A stretch of 64,000 nucleotides of DNA from BPGX01 sp037447455 (GCA_037447455.1 JBBIGQ010000002.1:255689-319688), one strand, 5' to 3'; counted from the stretch's first letter, positions 1 through 9,497 are shown. The notes: a model not told the origin generated them from the sequence alone. Numbers and translations: made by a program.

Positions 1-45
1 TTCCAGATGCAGAGTCCAATTAATGCTCTTACAAAAAGAACTGAC

Positions 46-76
46 AAAAAAACTTCCGCAAATGCGGAAGTTTTTT
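46..76 (+). terminator. Rho-independent terminator (possibly bidirectional)
   Basis: A perfect 7-bp GC-rich stem CTTCCGC/GCGGAAG (53-59 with 64-70) closes an AAAT loop and is flanked by an A7 tract and a T6 tract, which extend the helix. It should end transcription of a gene lying left of the window, before aspS. The A tract on the other side means it could also work in reverse. Confidence 0.8.
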
Positions 77-108
77 GTTTTAAATACCTCTAAAAGTATT
101 ATTTTACT

Positions 109-116
109 TACATTCG
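109..116 (+). promoter_or_regulatory. Promoter -7 box of aspS
   Basis: TACATTCG is a one-base variant of the Bacteroidota TAnnTTTG box and lies 22 bp before the aspS ATG. The same extended string, TACATTCGCCGAC, recurs before ychF at 28930, which suggests a shared promoter type. No clear -33 TTG was found. Confidence 0.4.
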
Positions 117-138
117 CCGACCTTAAATAAAAAATTGT

Positions 139-1881
139 ATGTACAGAACACATACTTGTGGAGAATTACGAACGGCTCATATCAATCAAAAAGTTGTTTT
201 AGCGGGCTGGGTTCAAAAAAGAAGAGATTTGGGCAACCTAACATTCATTGATTTAAGAGATCGTTATGGTATTACACAATTGACATTTAGTAGTGATATT
301 GATCCAGAATTATTGGAAACTGCAAGAACAATCCATAGAGAATTTGTCATTCAGGTTACAGGAACAGTAAAAGAAAGAGAGAACAAAAACCCTAAGATTC
401 CGACAGGTGATATCGAAATAATAGTAGAAAAATTAACGATATTAAATTCTTCCTTAACGCCCCCTTTTACGATAGAAGATCAAACAGATGGCGGTGAAGA
501 ATTACGAATGAAGTCCCGTTATTTAGATTTGAGGAGGCATCCATTAAAAAACAATCTTATAGTAAGGCATCAATTAGCATTAGAAACACGAAAGTATTTA
601 GATGCCTTGTATTTTCTTGAAATTGAGACGCCCTTTTTAATTAAATCCACACCAGAGGGCGCAAGAGATTTTGTAGTGCCCAGCCGACTCCATAAAGGAG
701 AGTTTTATGCGCTTCCACAAAGTCCGCAGACGTTTAAGCAACTCTTAATGGTGGCAGGTTATGATCGATATTTTCAAATAGTAAGATGTTTTAGAGATGA
801 AGATCTAAGGGCAGACCGGCAACCGGAATTTACACAAATTGATTGTGAAATGAGTTTTGTGGAAAGAGAGGATATATTGCAAACATTTGAAGGATTAATA
901 AAACATTTGTTCAAAGTTGTGAAGAGGGTGGAATTACCAAATTTTATGCGAATGTCGTATGATGAAGCGATGAATTATTATGGATCAGACAAGCCCGATT
1001 TAAGATTTGACATGAAATTTGTACACCTGACCAATCTTTTGAAAAATAAAGGATTTAAGGTTTTTGATATATCTGAAATTATAGTGGGCATGGTATTGAA
1101 AAATCAGGCCAATGCGACACGAAAACAGATTGATGAATGGACAGAATTTGTCAAAAGCCCTAAAGTAGTATCAAGTGGATTAGTTTACATAAAATATAAT
1201 GAAGATGGAACTGTAAAATCTTCTATTGATAAGTTTTTCAGTGCAGAACAATTAACCGAAGCATTAGAAACTGCACAAGCTGAAAAAGGGGATTTGATGC
1301 TGATTATGGCGGGTGAAAAATGGAAAACCTTAAAAGGCATGGGACAACTGCGTTTGCATCTTGCAGAACAGCTCAGCTTAATTCCCGAGAACGGCTATGC
1401 TTGCTTGTGGGTAGTGGATTTCCCATTATTTGAATACGATGAAGAAGAACAAAGATGGGTCAGTATGCATCATCCTTTCACATCGCCTATTGGGGATTTG
1501 TCTGGAAACATTGCAGAAATCAAAGCGAATGCATACGACATGGTGATTAACGGAATAGAAGTCGGAGGAGGCAGTATTCGTATTCACAATAAAGAAATTC
1601 AAAAGAAGGTTTTTGAATTATTAGGATTTACTGAAGAAGAAGCGATGCGGCAATTTGGATTTTTAATGAACGCATTTGAATATGGCGCACCACCACACGG
1701 AGGTATTGCCTTTGGTTTTGACAGATTAACGGCTATTATATGTGGGGTTGATTCTATCAGAGAGGTGATAGCATTCCCCAAAAACAATGCAGGAAAGGAT
1801 ACGATGATTGATGCCCCTTCTAAAATTCATAAAAAACAATTGGAAGAATTGGGCTTGACCATTAATACAAGTGCTTTGTAA
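139..1881 (+). CDS. aspS: Aspartate--tRNA ligase
   Basis: Charges tRNA-Asp with aspartate in the cytosol. The 580-residue length fits the bacterial AspRS family (about 580-590). The N-terminal OB-fold anticodon-binding domain (GWVQKRRDLGNLTFIDLRDR, about residues 23-42) is followed by the class II catalytic core: the QSPQTFKQLLMVAGYDRYFQ stretch, motif 2 with FRDEDLRADRQPEFTQID, an inserted GAD-like domain in the middle, and motif 3 GIAFGFDRL near the C terminus. The ATG start is favoured by the canonical MYRTHTCGELR opening. It stands alone between a terminator and a MATE gene 91 bp downstream. I cannot tell discriminating from non-discriminating AspRS from the sequence alone. Confidence 0.97.
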   Translation: MYRTHTCGELRTAHINQKVVLAGWVQKRRDLGNLTFIDLRDRYGITQLTFSSDIDPELLETARTIHREFVIQVTGTVKERENKNPKIPTGDIEIIVEKLTILNSSLTPPFTIEDQTDGGEELRMKSRYLDLRRHPLKNNLIVRHQLALETRKYLDALYFLEIETPFLIKSTPEGARDFVVPSRLHKGEFYALPQSPQTFKQLLMVAGYDRYFQIVRCFRDEDLRADRQPEFTQIDCEMSFVEREDILQTFEGLIKHLFKVVKRVELPNFMRMSYDEAMNYYGSDKPDLRFDMKFVHLTNLLKNKGFKVFDISEIIVGMVLKNQANATRKQIDEWTEFVKSPKVVSSGLVYIKYNEDGTVKSSIDKFFSAEQLTEALETAQAEKGDLMLIMAGEKWKTLKGMGQLRLHLAEQLSLIPENGYACLWVVDFPLFEYDEEEQRWVSMHHPFTSPIGDLSGNIAEIKANAYDMVINGIEVGGGSIRIHNKEIQKKVFELLGFTEEEAMRQFGFLMNAFEYGAPPHGGIAFGFDRLTAIICGVDSIREVIAFPKNNAGKDTMIDAPSKIHKKQLEELGLTINTSAL

Positions 1882-1908
1882 GCCCTATTGTTTTTATTGC
1901 TCAACAGA

Positions 1909-1928
1909 TAGTTATCTATAGTTATCTA
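1909..1928 (+). repeat. Tandem 10-bp repeat TAGTTATCTA x2
   Basis: Two exact adjacent copies (1909-1918 and 1919-1928) lie between aspS and the MATE gene, 45 bp before its start codon. They could be an operator or chance in AT-rich DNA. Confidence 0.4.
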
Positions 1929-1972
1929 TTGTGGGAAGTCAATGAAAAAGTACTGGATGGTATTAAACTAAC

Positions 1973-3304
1973 ATGCTTTCAAACAGAGATATATTGAAAA
2001 TAGTTTTTCCACTGATTATTAGTGGTTTGGGTCAAAGCGTCATTTATGTTACAGATATTTTGTTTTTAGGAAGATTAGGCGAGGTGGCATTAGGGGCTTC
2101 GGCTATTGCAGGATTATTCTATGCTTCCATCATCATGATTGGTTTTGGCATTTCATCAGGGCTACAAGTAATCATCGCACAAAAAACCGGGGAAGGTAAT
2201 GTTGCCTTATTACACCAATATCTTTTCAATGGTATTTTAATTCAAGGGCTTTTTTCTGCTCTATTCACATGGATTTATTTTTTAAGCAGACATATTTTAC
2301 TTGAGTTATTTGTACAACACGAAAATGTACGAGTGGCTACTATTCATTTTTTGGATATACGAATATTGGGATTATTCCCATATTATTTGTTTTATGCTTA
2401 TCGGGCTTACTATTTAGGTATTGGCGCTACAAAAATCATTTCAATAAGCACAATTGTAATGAGTAGTATCAATGTATTGCTAAATCCGATACTGATTTAT
2501 GGATGGGAAAGTTATATACAACCATTGAACTATCTTGGGTCTGCCTGGGCATCTGTACTATCAGAATGGATGAGCACTTTGTTAATCATGCTGTATTATG
2601 CTTACCAGAAAAAAGCCATGCAGTTTATATCCTACTTAAAATGGACGATTATTAAAGCCATTATCCGTATTTCAACACCACTTATCTTTCAACATTTTAT
2701 ATCTGTGTTTTCATGGTTCCTATTCTTTTTATTTATTGAAAAGATGGGCACAAGTGCACTGGCGGTTTCTAATGTTATCAGAGCAGTATATATTTTAATT
2801 ATGGCGCCTGTTCTGGCTTTTTCTCATTCTACCATAACAATTATCGGGCAGCTATTTGGAGCACAACAATTTAATGTTTTGAAACCCACCTTACTTAAAA
2901 TATGTAAACTTTCTGTTTTTTTTACTTTGCCTTTTTCTATATTTTCTTTGATGTATCCAACCTTATTCATGAAAATTTTTACAAACGACCCTACTCTATT
3001 AGCAGAAGGTAAGAGCGTGATGCGGGTTATTAGTTTTGCTTTGGTTTACTTTGCCCTGTCCATGCCTGTTTTGAGCGCTGTAACCGGACTTGGTGAGACG
3101 AAAAAAGCATTACTGACGGAAAGTATTTCTTTTGTTGTTTACATTTTATCCAGTGCTTTTTTAGTATTTATGCTAAAACTTTCACTTCCGTTCGTATGGT
3201 GTAACGAATTCATTTACTTTTCCTGCATCAGCTTCATTTCCTATTATTTTTTTACATCAAAAATACGAGTATTGATTAATAAAGAGAGCCATACTCTAAA
3301 TTAA
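1973..3304 (+). CDS. MATE family efflux transporter
   Basis: A 443-residue polytopic inner-membrane protein with about 12 hydrophobic segments. It opens with RDILKIVFPLIISGLGQSV and continues with GRLGEVALGASAIAGLFY, typical of the first MATE bundle, and the second half repeats the pattern (MAPVLAFSHSTITIIGQLFGA). MATE proteins export cationic drugs or metabolites in exchange for Na+ or H+. Neighbours (aspS, PorW/SprE-like) give no hint of substrate. The length is usual for the family, and the ATG start places the first membrane segment correctly. Confidence 0.9.
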   Translation: MLSNRDILKIVFPLIISGLGQSVIYVTDILFLGRLGEVALGASAIAGLFYASIIMIGFGISSGLQVIIAQKTGEGNVALLHQYLFNGILIQGLFSALFTWIYFLSRHILLELFVQHENVRVATIHFLDIRILGLFPYYLFYAYRAYYLGIGATKIISISTIVMSSINVLLNPILIYGWESYIQPLNYLGSAWASVLSEWMSTLLIMLYYAYQKKAMQFISYLKWTIIKAIIRISTPLIFQHFISVFSWFLFFLFIEKMGTSALAVSNVIRAVYILIMAPVLAFSHSTITIIGQLFGAQQFNVLKPTLLKICKLSVFFTLPFSIFSLMYPTLFMKIFTNDPTLLAEGKSVMRVISFALVYFALSMPVLSAVTGLGETKKALLTESISFVVYILSSAFLVFMLKLSLPFVWCNEFIYFSCISFISYYFFTSKIRVLINKESHTLN

Positions 3305-3310
3305 AACACT

Positions 3311-3318
3311 TATTTTTG
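3311..3318 (+). promoter_or_regulatory. Promoter -7 box of the PorW/SprE-like gene
   Basis: TATTTTTG is an exact TAnnTTTG match between the MATE stop and the next start codon, so the lipoprotein gene probably has its own promoter. Confidence 0.5.
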
Positions 3319-3350
3319 CAAACATACTTTTTAAAAGAATTATTCGTTTA

Positions 3351-3374
3351 ATCCCTGAAATGATCCCTGAAATG
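3351..3374 (+). repeat. 12-bp tandem duplication creating two start codons
   Basis: ATCCCTGAAATG occurs twice in a row (3351-3362, 3363-3374). Each copy ends in an in-frame ATG, giving alternative starts at 3360 and 3372 for the lipoprotein. Confidence 0.9.
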
Positions 3375-6077
3375 AAAAAACACTTTACATATATTCTTTT
3401 CCCCTTCATACTACTTTCGTGTAGCACTAAAAAAAATACAGCCGTGCATCGCCTCTGGCATAGTATGAACATACGGTTTAATGGTTTGTTTAATTCAACC
3501 GAAAGCATCAAAGAAGGACAATATAAAATTCGCACGGCACACAGAGATAATTTTGATGAACTTTTGCCCATCTTTGTTGTTCCGGAAAATGATGAAGAAG
3601 CCAAAAAAACTTATCCAGAATTTGACCGTGCTATTAAGAAAGCATCGCTCATGATTCAACGACATGCCATCAAAGAAAAAGGCAGCAGTGCAGAAACAAC
3701 AAAACACGGTGCCAATAAATGGATTGATAACTGCTGGGTTAATCTTGGAATTGCTCATTATTACAAACGTGAATTTTTCAGCGGTATTGAAAAGCTGGAT
3801 TATGTTACCCGTAATTATGCAAAATATCAGGAAAAATATGATGCGATGTACTGGCTGGTGCGTTCTTATAATGAAATAGGCGCTGTTTCGGAAAGCGAAA
3901 TTGTTTTAGATAATTTAAACAATGATAAGAAAGTCCCATCGGATATTAAAAAAGAATTGTATGCCCTAAATGCCGATTACCACATCAAACGTGGCAATTA
4001 CAAGGAAGCATTGAAAAATTTGGATAAAGCCATCCATCAGAACTATTATTTTAATCGTGAGAAAAAAATTCAAAAAGCACGTTGTGCTTTTGTGGCCGCC
4101 CAACTCAGTGAACAATCTGAAAATTTCAAAAAGGCAAAAGAATACTATAAAATGGTCATCAAACTCAAGCTAGATTACGAAATGATATTTTATGCTAAAA
4201 TGAAAAGCGCTTTGTTATTTGATAATACCAACGTTTCTGAAATGGAAAAAAAGAAAAAAGAACTTTTACAAATGGCTAATGAGACCAAAAACAAAGAATA
4301 TTTAGATATTATTTATTACACACTTGGACAAATTGAAGAAAAACAAAATAGCATTGAAAAAGCTAAAAATTATTACGGCTTATCTGTAAGAACCAGCACC
4401 ACCAACCCCAAACAAAAGGCCTATTCTTACCTGAAACTTGGGGATATTTATTTTGATGAAGGACAATATGTACCCGCTGGTAAGTATTACGATAGCGCCA
4501 TTACTACTTTACCTAAAACCCACAAAAACTACGAAAAAATTGTTTCAAGAAAAGAAGTGCTGCAAAACCTGATTAAATATATTCAAGGTATTAATGAATT
4601 AGATAGTTTGATACAACTTGCCAAATTTGATAAAAATGAAATTGACAGATTGATTGATAGGCAAATAAAACAATACCTTGCTGAAAAAGAAAAGAAACAA
4701 AAAGAGCAAGAAGAAAAAGCAAAAGCACCACCATCAGGCCCTTCTAATCCTAATGATCCTAACAATAATCCATTTGCAGCACAATCTTCTTCTTTTTATT
4801 TCTACAATCCAACAGCGGTAAATTATGGAATACAAGATTTTATCAAAAAATGGGGACCTCGCCCCTTAGAAGACGACTGGAGACGAAGTATAAAAAACAA
4901 AAATTTATCTGAGAACAATAACGATAACAACATCAATAACAACACAACTCAAAACAACAACTCAAATGCTTCTACGAATAATTCCAAACCCGCTTCAAGT
5001 AATACCAATAACAACAATATTGACCCCAAAACCACCAAAGAATATTATTTAAATAAATTACCCACTAATGACTCTATGTACAATGCGTATGTAAACAAAA
5101 TTATAGAATATTATTATCTAATGGCATTGACTTATAAAGAAGATTTGAATAATTTCCAGAAATCCATTCAATCTTTTGAAATATTAAATTCTAAATATCC
5201 TGATAATAAATATAAACTTTCTTCTTATTATCAACTGTATCTGCTTTATCAGAAAGTTGGAAACACCGGTAAATCCAATGAATACAAAGAAAAAATTTTA
5301 AATCAATATCCTAATAGTGAATATGCCCAACTTATTAAAAATCCTAATTATATTGCTAATAAACAAACACAGTTAAATGCAACAGAGCAAAAATATGAAA
5401 TATTATATGACGCTTATACCACTGGTAATTATCAACAATGTTATTATCTTGCAGATGAATTAATCCAATCCGGATTAAGCGATAAAATGCTACAGAAAAC
5501 AGAATTTTTTAAAGCTGTATGTGACGGAAAACTTAAAAGCTTAGATACTTTAGAAATGAACCTGAAAAAATACATTGCCCTATATCCCAAATCTGAACTT
5601 AAAGACAGAGCCAATGAAATTCTTCTTTCTATCAATAAATTTAAACAGCAAAAGACCGATACTGCAGCCAAAAATAATACAGAAAATAATACTATTACTT
5701 ATACACACAATCCTGTTGCATTGCATTACTTTTTTATTATTACACCAGATGAACCCAAAATCATCACTAATATAAAAAACAAAATAGATGCCTTTAATAA
5801 AACGTATTTTTCAAATGAAGAGTTTTCTATTACTTCTGTGTTATTTGGACAAAAAAAACAAATCGTATTAGTAAAATCCTTTGGTAACAAAGACAAAGCA
5901 CAACAATATTTTAATTTATTTATCAACGATGAAGAAATGACAAATGACTTACCAAAAGACACTTTTGAATTTTACATTATTTCCGATGAAAATTATAAAA
6001 CATTATTAAAAACCAATAAAACAGAAGATTACAAAATCTTTTTTGAGAAAAATTACAAGTCCAACGGTAAAAGTTAA
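3372..6077 (+). CDS. T9SS component lipoprotein PorW/SprE-like, TPR-rich
   Basis: A large exported lipoprotein (901 residues from this start). The signal peptide ends in LLSC with the acylated Cys at residue 17. After it come STKKN, an HRLWHSMNIRFNGLFN block typical of the SprE/PorW family, then repeated TPR-like helices (about 110-430), a Pro/Asn-rich low-complexity linker (about 455-560, many NNN runs) and a second TPR set (about 590-770). PorW/SprE is an essential periplasmic accessory of type IX secretion and gliding in Bacteroidota. Start 3372 gives a standard MKKH signal peptide; the duplicated ATG at 3360 would add MIPE. The T9SS assignment rests on family resemblance, but T9SS-sorted cargo in this window supports it. 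Confidence 0.8.
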   Translation: MKKHFTYILFPFILLSCSTKKNTAVHRLWHSMNIRFNGLFNSTESIKEGQYKIRTAHRDNFDELLPIFVVPENDEEAKKTYPEFDRAIKKASLMIQRHAIKEKGSSAETTKHGANKWIDNCWVNLGIAHYYKREFFSGIEKLDYVTRNYAKYQEKYDAMYWLVRSYNEIGAVSESEIVLDNLNNDKKVPSDIKKELYALNADYHIKRGNYKEALKNLDKAIHQNYYFNREKKIQKARCAFVAAQLSEQSENFKKAKEYYKMVIKLKLDYEMIFYAKMKSALLFDNTNVSEMEKKKKELLQMANETKNKEYLDIIYYTLGQIEEKQNSIEKAKNYYGLSVRTSTTNPKQKAYSYLKLGDIYFDEGQYVPAGKYYDSAITTLPKTHKNYEKIVSRKEVLQNLIKYIQGINELDSLIQLAKFDKNEIDRLIDRQIKQYLAEKEKKQKEQEEKAKAPPSGPSNPNDPNNNPFAAQSSSFYFYNPTAVNYGIQDFIKKWGPRPLEDDWRRSIKNKNLSENNNDNNINNNTTQNNNSNASTNNSKPASSNTNNNNIDPKTTKEYYLNKLPTNDSMYNAYVNKIIEYYYLMALTYKEDLNNFQKSIQSFEILNSKYPDNKYKLSSYYQLYLLYQKVGNTGKSNEYKEKILNQYPNSEYAQLIKNPNYIANKQTQLNATEQKYEILYDAYTTGNYQQCYYLADELIQSGLSDKMLQKTEFFKAVCDGKLKSLDTLEMNLKKYIALYPKSELKDRANEILLSINKFKQQKTDTAAKNNTENNTITYTHNPVALHYFFIITPDEPKIITNIKNKIDAFNKTYFSNEEFSITSVLFGQKKQIVLVKSFGNKDKAQQYFNLFINDEEMTNDLPKDTFEFYIISDENYKTLLKTNKTEDYKIFFEKNYKSNGKS

Positions 6078-6096
6078 GCGAATACGCTCGTTTTTT
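6077..6096 (+). terminator. Weak terminator after the PorW/SprE-like gene
   Basis: A 4-bp stem AGCG/CGCT with AATA loop begins at the stop codon and is followed two bases later by T6. The stem is short, so the assignment is tentative. The gene on the other side is convergent. Confidence 0.35.
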
Positions 6097-6196
6097 GTTA
6101 TTTAAACAATACAACTTTACTAAACGAAAAAATTTAAAATCGTCGCATAATTAAATGCATCTTATTTTATATTGCCTATATGTGCTTTTCAAACAA

Positions 6197-6655
6197 TTAT
6201 TCTTCACATATTTTTTTCAACCCTTCCAACGCTACAGGAAATGTCTTTTGCATATAATCAACGAAATGTTCAGGTGTTTCCAGATTAACGATAACAACCG
6301 TATACCCATTTATTTCTTCAAAGATATAATTTTCAAAACCATTTCCCCATTTTTCAACTTCCAGACCCTCTGTAATTTCTTGATTACCTTTCACTATCCC
6401 ATAGTGCTGAACCGATACAAAACGATTGGGAATTATATCAACAACTTTTGAAACCATTCCTCCTCTTTCTCCATGGCTGTCTGTACCAATAAATAATATT
6501 TTAGAACCTTTTTCCCATTTGCCCTCATATGTTGCTGTGGGATGAAAAGCTTTGGTCCATTCTTCATACGTTGTTTTATCGCTTAATCCTAACATTCTGT
6601 CAAACACTTTGTGAGCAGGAGCATTGATACTTACTTTAAATTCTAACTTTTTCAT
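6197..6655 (-). CDS. SRPBCC (AHSA1-like) domain protein
   Basis: A 152-residue soluble protein that is one SRPBCC helix-grip domain: N-terminal strand KKLEFKVSINAPAHKVFDRML, a central WEKGSKILFIG strand and a C-terminal helix MQKTFPVALEGLKKICEE. Members bind hydrophobic ligands or Hsp90; no substrate can be inferred. It is 8 bp after the DUF2200 gene on the same strand and likely cotranscribed with it. Confidence 0.8.
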   Translation of the reverse strand: MKKLEFKVSINAPAHKVFDRMLGLSDKTTYEEWTKAFHPTATYEGKWEKGSKILFIGTDSHGERGGMVSKVVDIIPNRFVSVQHYGIVKGNQEITEGLEVEKWGNGFENYIFEEINGYTVVIVNLETPEHFVDYMQKTFPVALEGLKKICEE

Positions 6656-6663
6656 AGAGAAAT

Positions 6664-7035
6664 TTATTTTTCAGATTTTCTTAGTATTTTTTCTAATGAT
6701 TTTCCTTTGGCTAACTCATCTACCAGTTTATCCAGCCATCTTACTTTTTGCGTGAGCGGGTTTTTGATTTCTTGAACCTTATAGCCACAAATAGTACCTT
6801 TAATTAATTTCGCATCAGGATTAAGTTGTGCCTGCTGAAAAAATTCTTCAAAAGTTACATTTTTATCAATCAACTCCTGTAATTTGCGTTCATCAAATCC
6901 TGTGAGCCATTGTATAACCTGATGCAATTCTTCTACCGTTCTGCCTTTGCGAATAACTTTATTCACATAGTGTGGATAAACGGAAGGAAAAGGCATTTCC
7001 GCTATTTTTTTATCGTGATGTTGAATGTCTTGCAT
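6664..7035 (-). CDS. DUF2200 family protein
   Basis: A 123-residue protein matching DUF2200 by FPSVYPHYVNKVIRKGRT, the QWLTGFDERKLQE segment, ICGYKVQEI and the C-terminal LDKLVDELAKGKSLEKILRK. The function of the family is unknown. It sits between an SRPBCC protein and a YdeI/OmdA protein on the same strand; such small housekeeping-like proteins often co-occur, but no pathway follows from this. Confidence 0.85.
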   Translation of the reverse strand: MQDIQHHDKKIAEMPFPSVYPHYVNKVIRKGRTVEELHQVIQWLTGFDERKLQELIDKNVTFEEFFQQAQLNPDAKLIKGTICGYKVQEIKNPLTQKVRWLDKLVDELAKGKSLEKILRKSEK

Positions 7036-7140
7036 CTTGTATTATTTTAATCGTAAGAGTTTACTTTTATGGTTTACATTTCAGAGAAGTTGCGACTGTA
7101 AGTCAGCGTATCCATGTGAATAGTATCTTTATGTATCTGT

Positions 7141-7416
7141 TTATTTAAACCATTTTTTTGCTTTGGGTCTTCGGTGAGGACAGCCCGGCCAGCAACACGG
7201 CGTGCGTTTTCCATTTTTCAAATCTTCCAGCATACGACGAATATGTTCTGCTCTTGTTTCTGCTTTCTTCACAATGGTTACCCAGCAAATCCATTCATTG
7301 CGTTGAATAGGAGTGAGTGCATTCCATTTAGAAAGCGTTTGCTTGTCAGCACATAATGCCGATTTAATATCTTCAGCAACTTCGTGCAAAATGCCATTCA
7401 AAACTTCACTTTCCAT
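7141..7416 (-). CDS. YdeI/OmpD-associated (OmdA) family protein, short form
   Basis: A 91-residue protein with the C-terminal OmdA-type signature: ALTPIQRNEWICWVTIVKKAETRAEHIRRM, then PCCWPGCPHR. It is the short form without the DUF1905 domain that longer members carry. The cysteine/histidine-rich tail (CCWPGCPHR, about residues 74-82) could bind a metal, which is inference. A TAATTTTG box at 7484-7491 on the same strand may be its promoter. Confidence 0.75.
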   Translation of the reverse strand: MESEVLNGILHEVAEDIKSALCADKQTLSKWNALTPIQRNEWICWVTIVKKAETRAEHIRRMLEDLKNGKRTPCCWPGCPHRRPKAKKWFK

Positions 7417-7763
7417 TTTTTACGCGGTTTCCGATTAGATTAGTAAAATGAAAGTGCTAATTTACTACAACTCATTATTGCGGCAAAATTATTTTTCAAA
7501 TAGGATAACCTTCGTTTAAAGTAAATTTATATTTATAAAAAATTAATTTGCATCAATTGTTGTTTTGTATTTTTTTTCCTTGCACCAATAAAGTAGTAAA
7601 CTTAGGGCATTAGTTTATTAAAAACATTTCAGCAATCCAAAGGCAAATTATTTGACAAAACTTTCAAGAAAGTTAGTTTTACAACAATCTCTGCTGTAAA
7701 TTTATCCCCGCTTTCATTTTTCAGTGAAATGCTTATATCTTGAAAAAATTTTTACCAATTACC
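7417..7763. other. Divergent intergenic region with a 7-bp inverted repeat
   Basis: This 347-bp AT-rich stretch separates divergent genes. It contains a minus-strand TAnnTTTG box (7484-7491) and an exact inverted repeat AACTTTC-AA-GAAAGTT at 7659-7674, about 90 bp before the methyltransferase start. The repeat has the form of a dimeric repressor site. No convincing small ORF or RNA was found here. Confidence 0.4.
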
Positions 7764-8642
7764 ATGATACAAACGATTGAAGTTCCACCTTGGAAAGAGT
7801 ATGAGTTAATAGATGTTGGCCATTATAAAAAGTTGGAACGTTTCGGGAAATATATTCTCATTCGTCCGGAGCCACAAGCATTGTGGAAACCCAAATGGTC
7901 AGAACAACAATGGAAATCCCAGGCACATGTAGAATTCAGCCAAAAAGGAAGTACCAGCGGTATCTGGCAAAAGTATAAGAACATGCCCGACAAATGGCTT
8001 TTTCAGTTTCCTTTAGATACGGCTTGTTCATTACAAGTAAAATTAAGCTTGACCGGATTCAAACACGTTGGTGTTTTCCCTGAACAATCGGTCAACTGGA
8101 AAGATATTTATTCATCACTGAAAACTATTCCGCAGGCACACATGCTCAATCTGTTTGCCTACACAGGTGCGGCTTCCATTGCGGGTGCTCTGGCAGGTGC
8201 AAAAGTAACACACATTGATAGTGTCAAGCAAATTGTGAGTTGGGCAAATGAAAACGCACAACTCAACAACATCACTACCATTCGGTGGATTGTGGAGGAT
8301 GCCATGATATTTGTAAAAAAACAGGTAAAGAAAAATGCTTTATATCAATGTATTGTTTTAGATCCTCCTGCTTATGGCCATGGACCCAAGGGTGAACGGT
8401 GGCAATTAGAAGAATTAATTCATGAACTCATAGAGAATGTATTACAACTATTAGATCCACAAAAACACCTGTTAATTCTGAATGCCTATTCTCTCGGACT
8501 CTCGGCTTTAATAGTGAAAAATTTATTGAAAGATTTTGCAGAAAAACATCATTCTGATATAGAGTATGGAGAATTGTTTATTCCATCTGCTACCGGCTAT
8601 GCTTTACCATTAGGCATTTTTGGAAAATTAAAGAAAGTGTAA
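7764..8642 (+). CDS. Class I SAM-dependent methyltransferase (RlmI/RlmK-like)
   Basis: A 292-residue methyltransferase. A short N-terminal region (FGKYILIRPEPQALWKPKW) precedes the SAM fold: LNLFAYTGAASIAGALAGAKVTHID (motif I and acidic end), then the catalytic-type motif LDPPAYGHGPKG (DPPxY) as in 23S rRNA m5C methyltransferases of the RlmI/RlmK type. It lacks the PUA domain of RlmI, so the substrate is unproven though RNA is likely. The ATG at 7764 is chosen over an upstream in-frame TTG (7740), because family members begin close to the I-x-x-IxxPPWKEYEL segment. Confidence 0.8.
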   Translation: MIQTIEVPPWKEYELIDVGHYKKLERFGKYILIRPEPQALWKPKWSEQQWKSQAHVEFSQKGSTSGIWQKYKNMPDKWLFQFPLDTACSLQVKLSLTGFKHVGVFPEQSVNWKDIYSSLKTIPQAHMLNLFAYTGAASIAGALAGAKVTHIDSVKQIVSWANENAQLNNITTIRWIVEDAMIFVKKQVKKNALYQCIVLDPPAYGHGPKGERWQLEELIHELIENVLQLLDPQKHLLILNAYSLGLSALIVKNLLKDFAEKHHSDIEYGELFIPSATGYALPLGIFGKLKKV

Positions 8643-8711
8643 AAACAGATGCGTGTTTCTTAAATAAACTTGTACATCTTCCTATTCTACTTTTTTAATA
8701 ATAACCATTCA

Positions 8712-9488
8712 TCACCATTTAAATGCAACTAAAGTTATATCATCTGTTTGGGGAAATGATGCCTGCCATTTATCTAATGTTTCTTTGATATTCTCTGTTT
8801 TAATCCTGACAGAAGAATCTTCACTTATTATATTTTGCAAAAATCTTTTCAGCCCAAATTTTTTACCATACTCCCCACCATGTTGATGAATAATACCATC
8901 TGTAAAAAGGTATACTTCGTCGTTTTTATTCAATAAAATACTTTGTGTATCAAATATGCGTTTTCTTTCCAACTGCCAACCTCCAATTGGGAAACGATTA
9001 CCTTTCCAAGTAATCAACTGGTTATTTCTCTTTATCACTATTTTTTGCCGGGCGCCGGAGAATTGCAAAGTTTGAGTAACTGTATCAATTCTAATCAATG
9101 CTATTTCTAACCAATCGTTGTTAAACAATTCTGTATCTACTTCAGATTGAAATGTTTCTATCCACTTTTTATCCATTTCGTTCAGATATTCTCCTGTTGT
9201 TTGAAAATTTTTACTCGCCACAAGATAATTTAAAATACTTATCCCCATTACTGACAACAAAGCCGAGGCCACACCATGACCAGTGCAATCACCTACTGCC
9301 AGGAATATATTATTGTCCTTTATTGTAAGCCAGTAAAAATCTCCCGACAAAGCAGAGTGTGGTAACCATATAATACCAAAATCCTGAAATGCTTTTTTAA
9401 AGTGTCTTGTTTTCGGTAACATGCCTTTTTGCAACAAACTTGCATAAGCAATGGCGTCCTGATGAATTTCCACATTGTCAACAATCAT
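8712..9488 (-). CDS. SpoIIE-type PP2C serine phosphatase, stand-alone
   Basis: A 258-residue PPM/SpoIIE phosphatase domain. Metal-binding aspartates are visible in SGDFYWL, in the hallmark VGDCTGHGVASALLSVMG, in YLFTDGI and in the C-terminal TDDITLVAF. Such domains usually sit behind TPR, 7TM or GAF sensors; here no sensor domain is fused, so a partner must provide input. It probably dephosphorylates an anti-sigma-antagonist-like protein. The ATG at 9488 is preferred because an upstream TTG lies inside the TAATTTTG promoter box. Confidence 0.88.
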   Translation of the reverse strand: MIVDNVEIHQDAIAYASLLQKGMLPKTRHFKKAFQDFGIIWLPHSALSGDFYWLTIKDNNIFLAVGDCTGHGVASALLSVMGISILNYLVASKNFQTTGEYLNEMDKKWIETFQSEVDTELFNNDWLEIALIRIDTVTQTLQFSGARQKIVIKRNNQLITWKGNRFPIGGWQLERKRIFDTQSILLNKNDEVYLFTDGIIHQHGGEYGKKFGLKRFLQNIISEDSSVRIKTENIKETLDKWQASFPQTDDITLVAFKW

Positions 9489-9497
9489 TTTTTGTCG

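Noticed and set aside
5850..5857. A8 run in the PorW/SprE-like gene as a phase-variation site
   Set aside because: A8 runs occur in several genes of this AT-rich window and no special stop arrangement supports a regulatory role.
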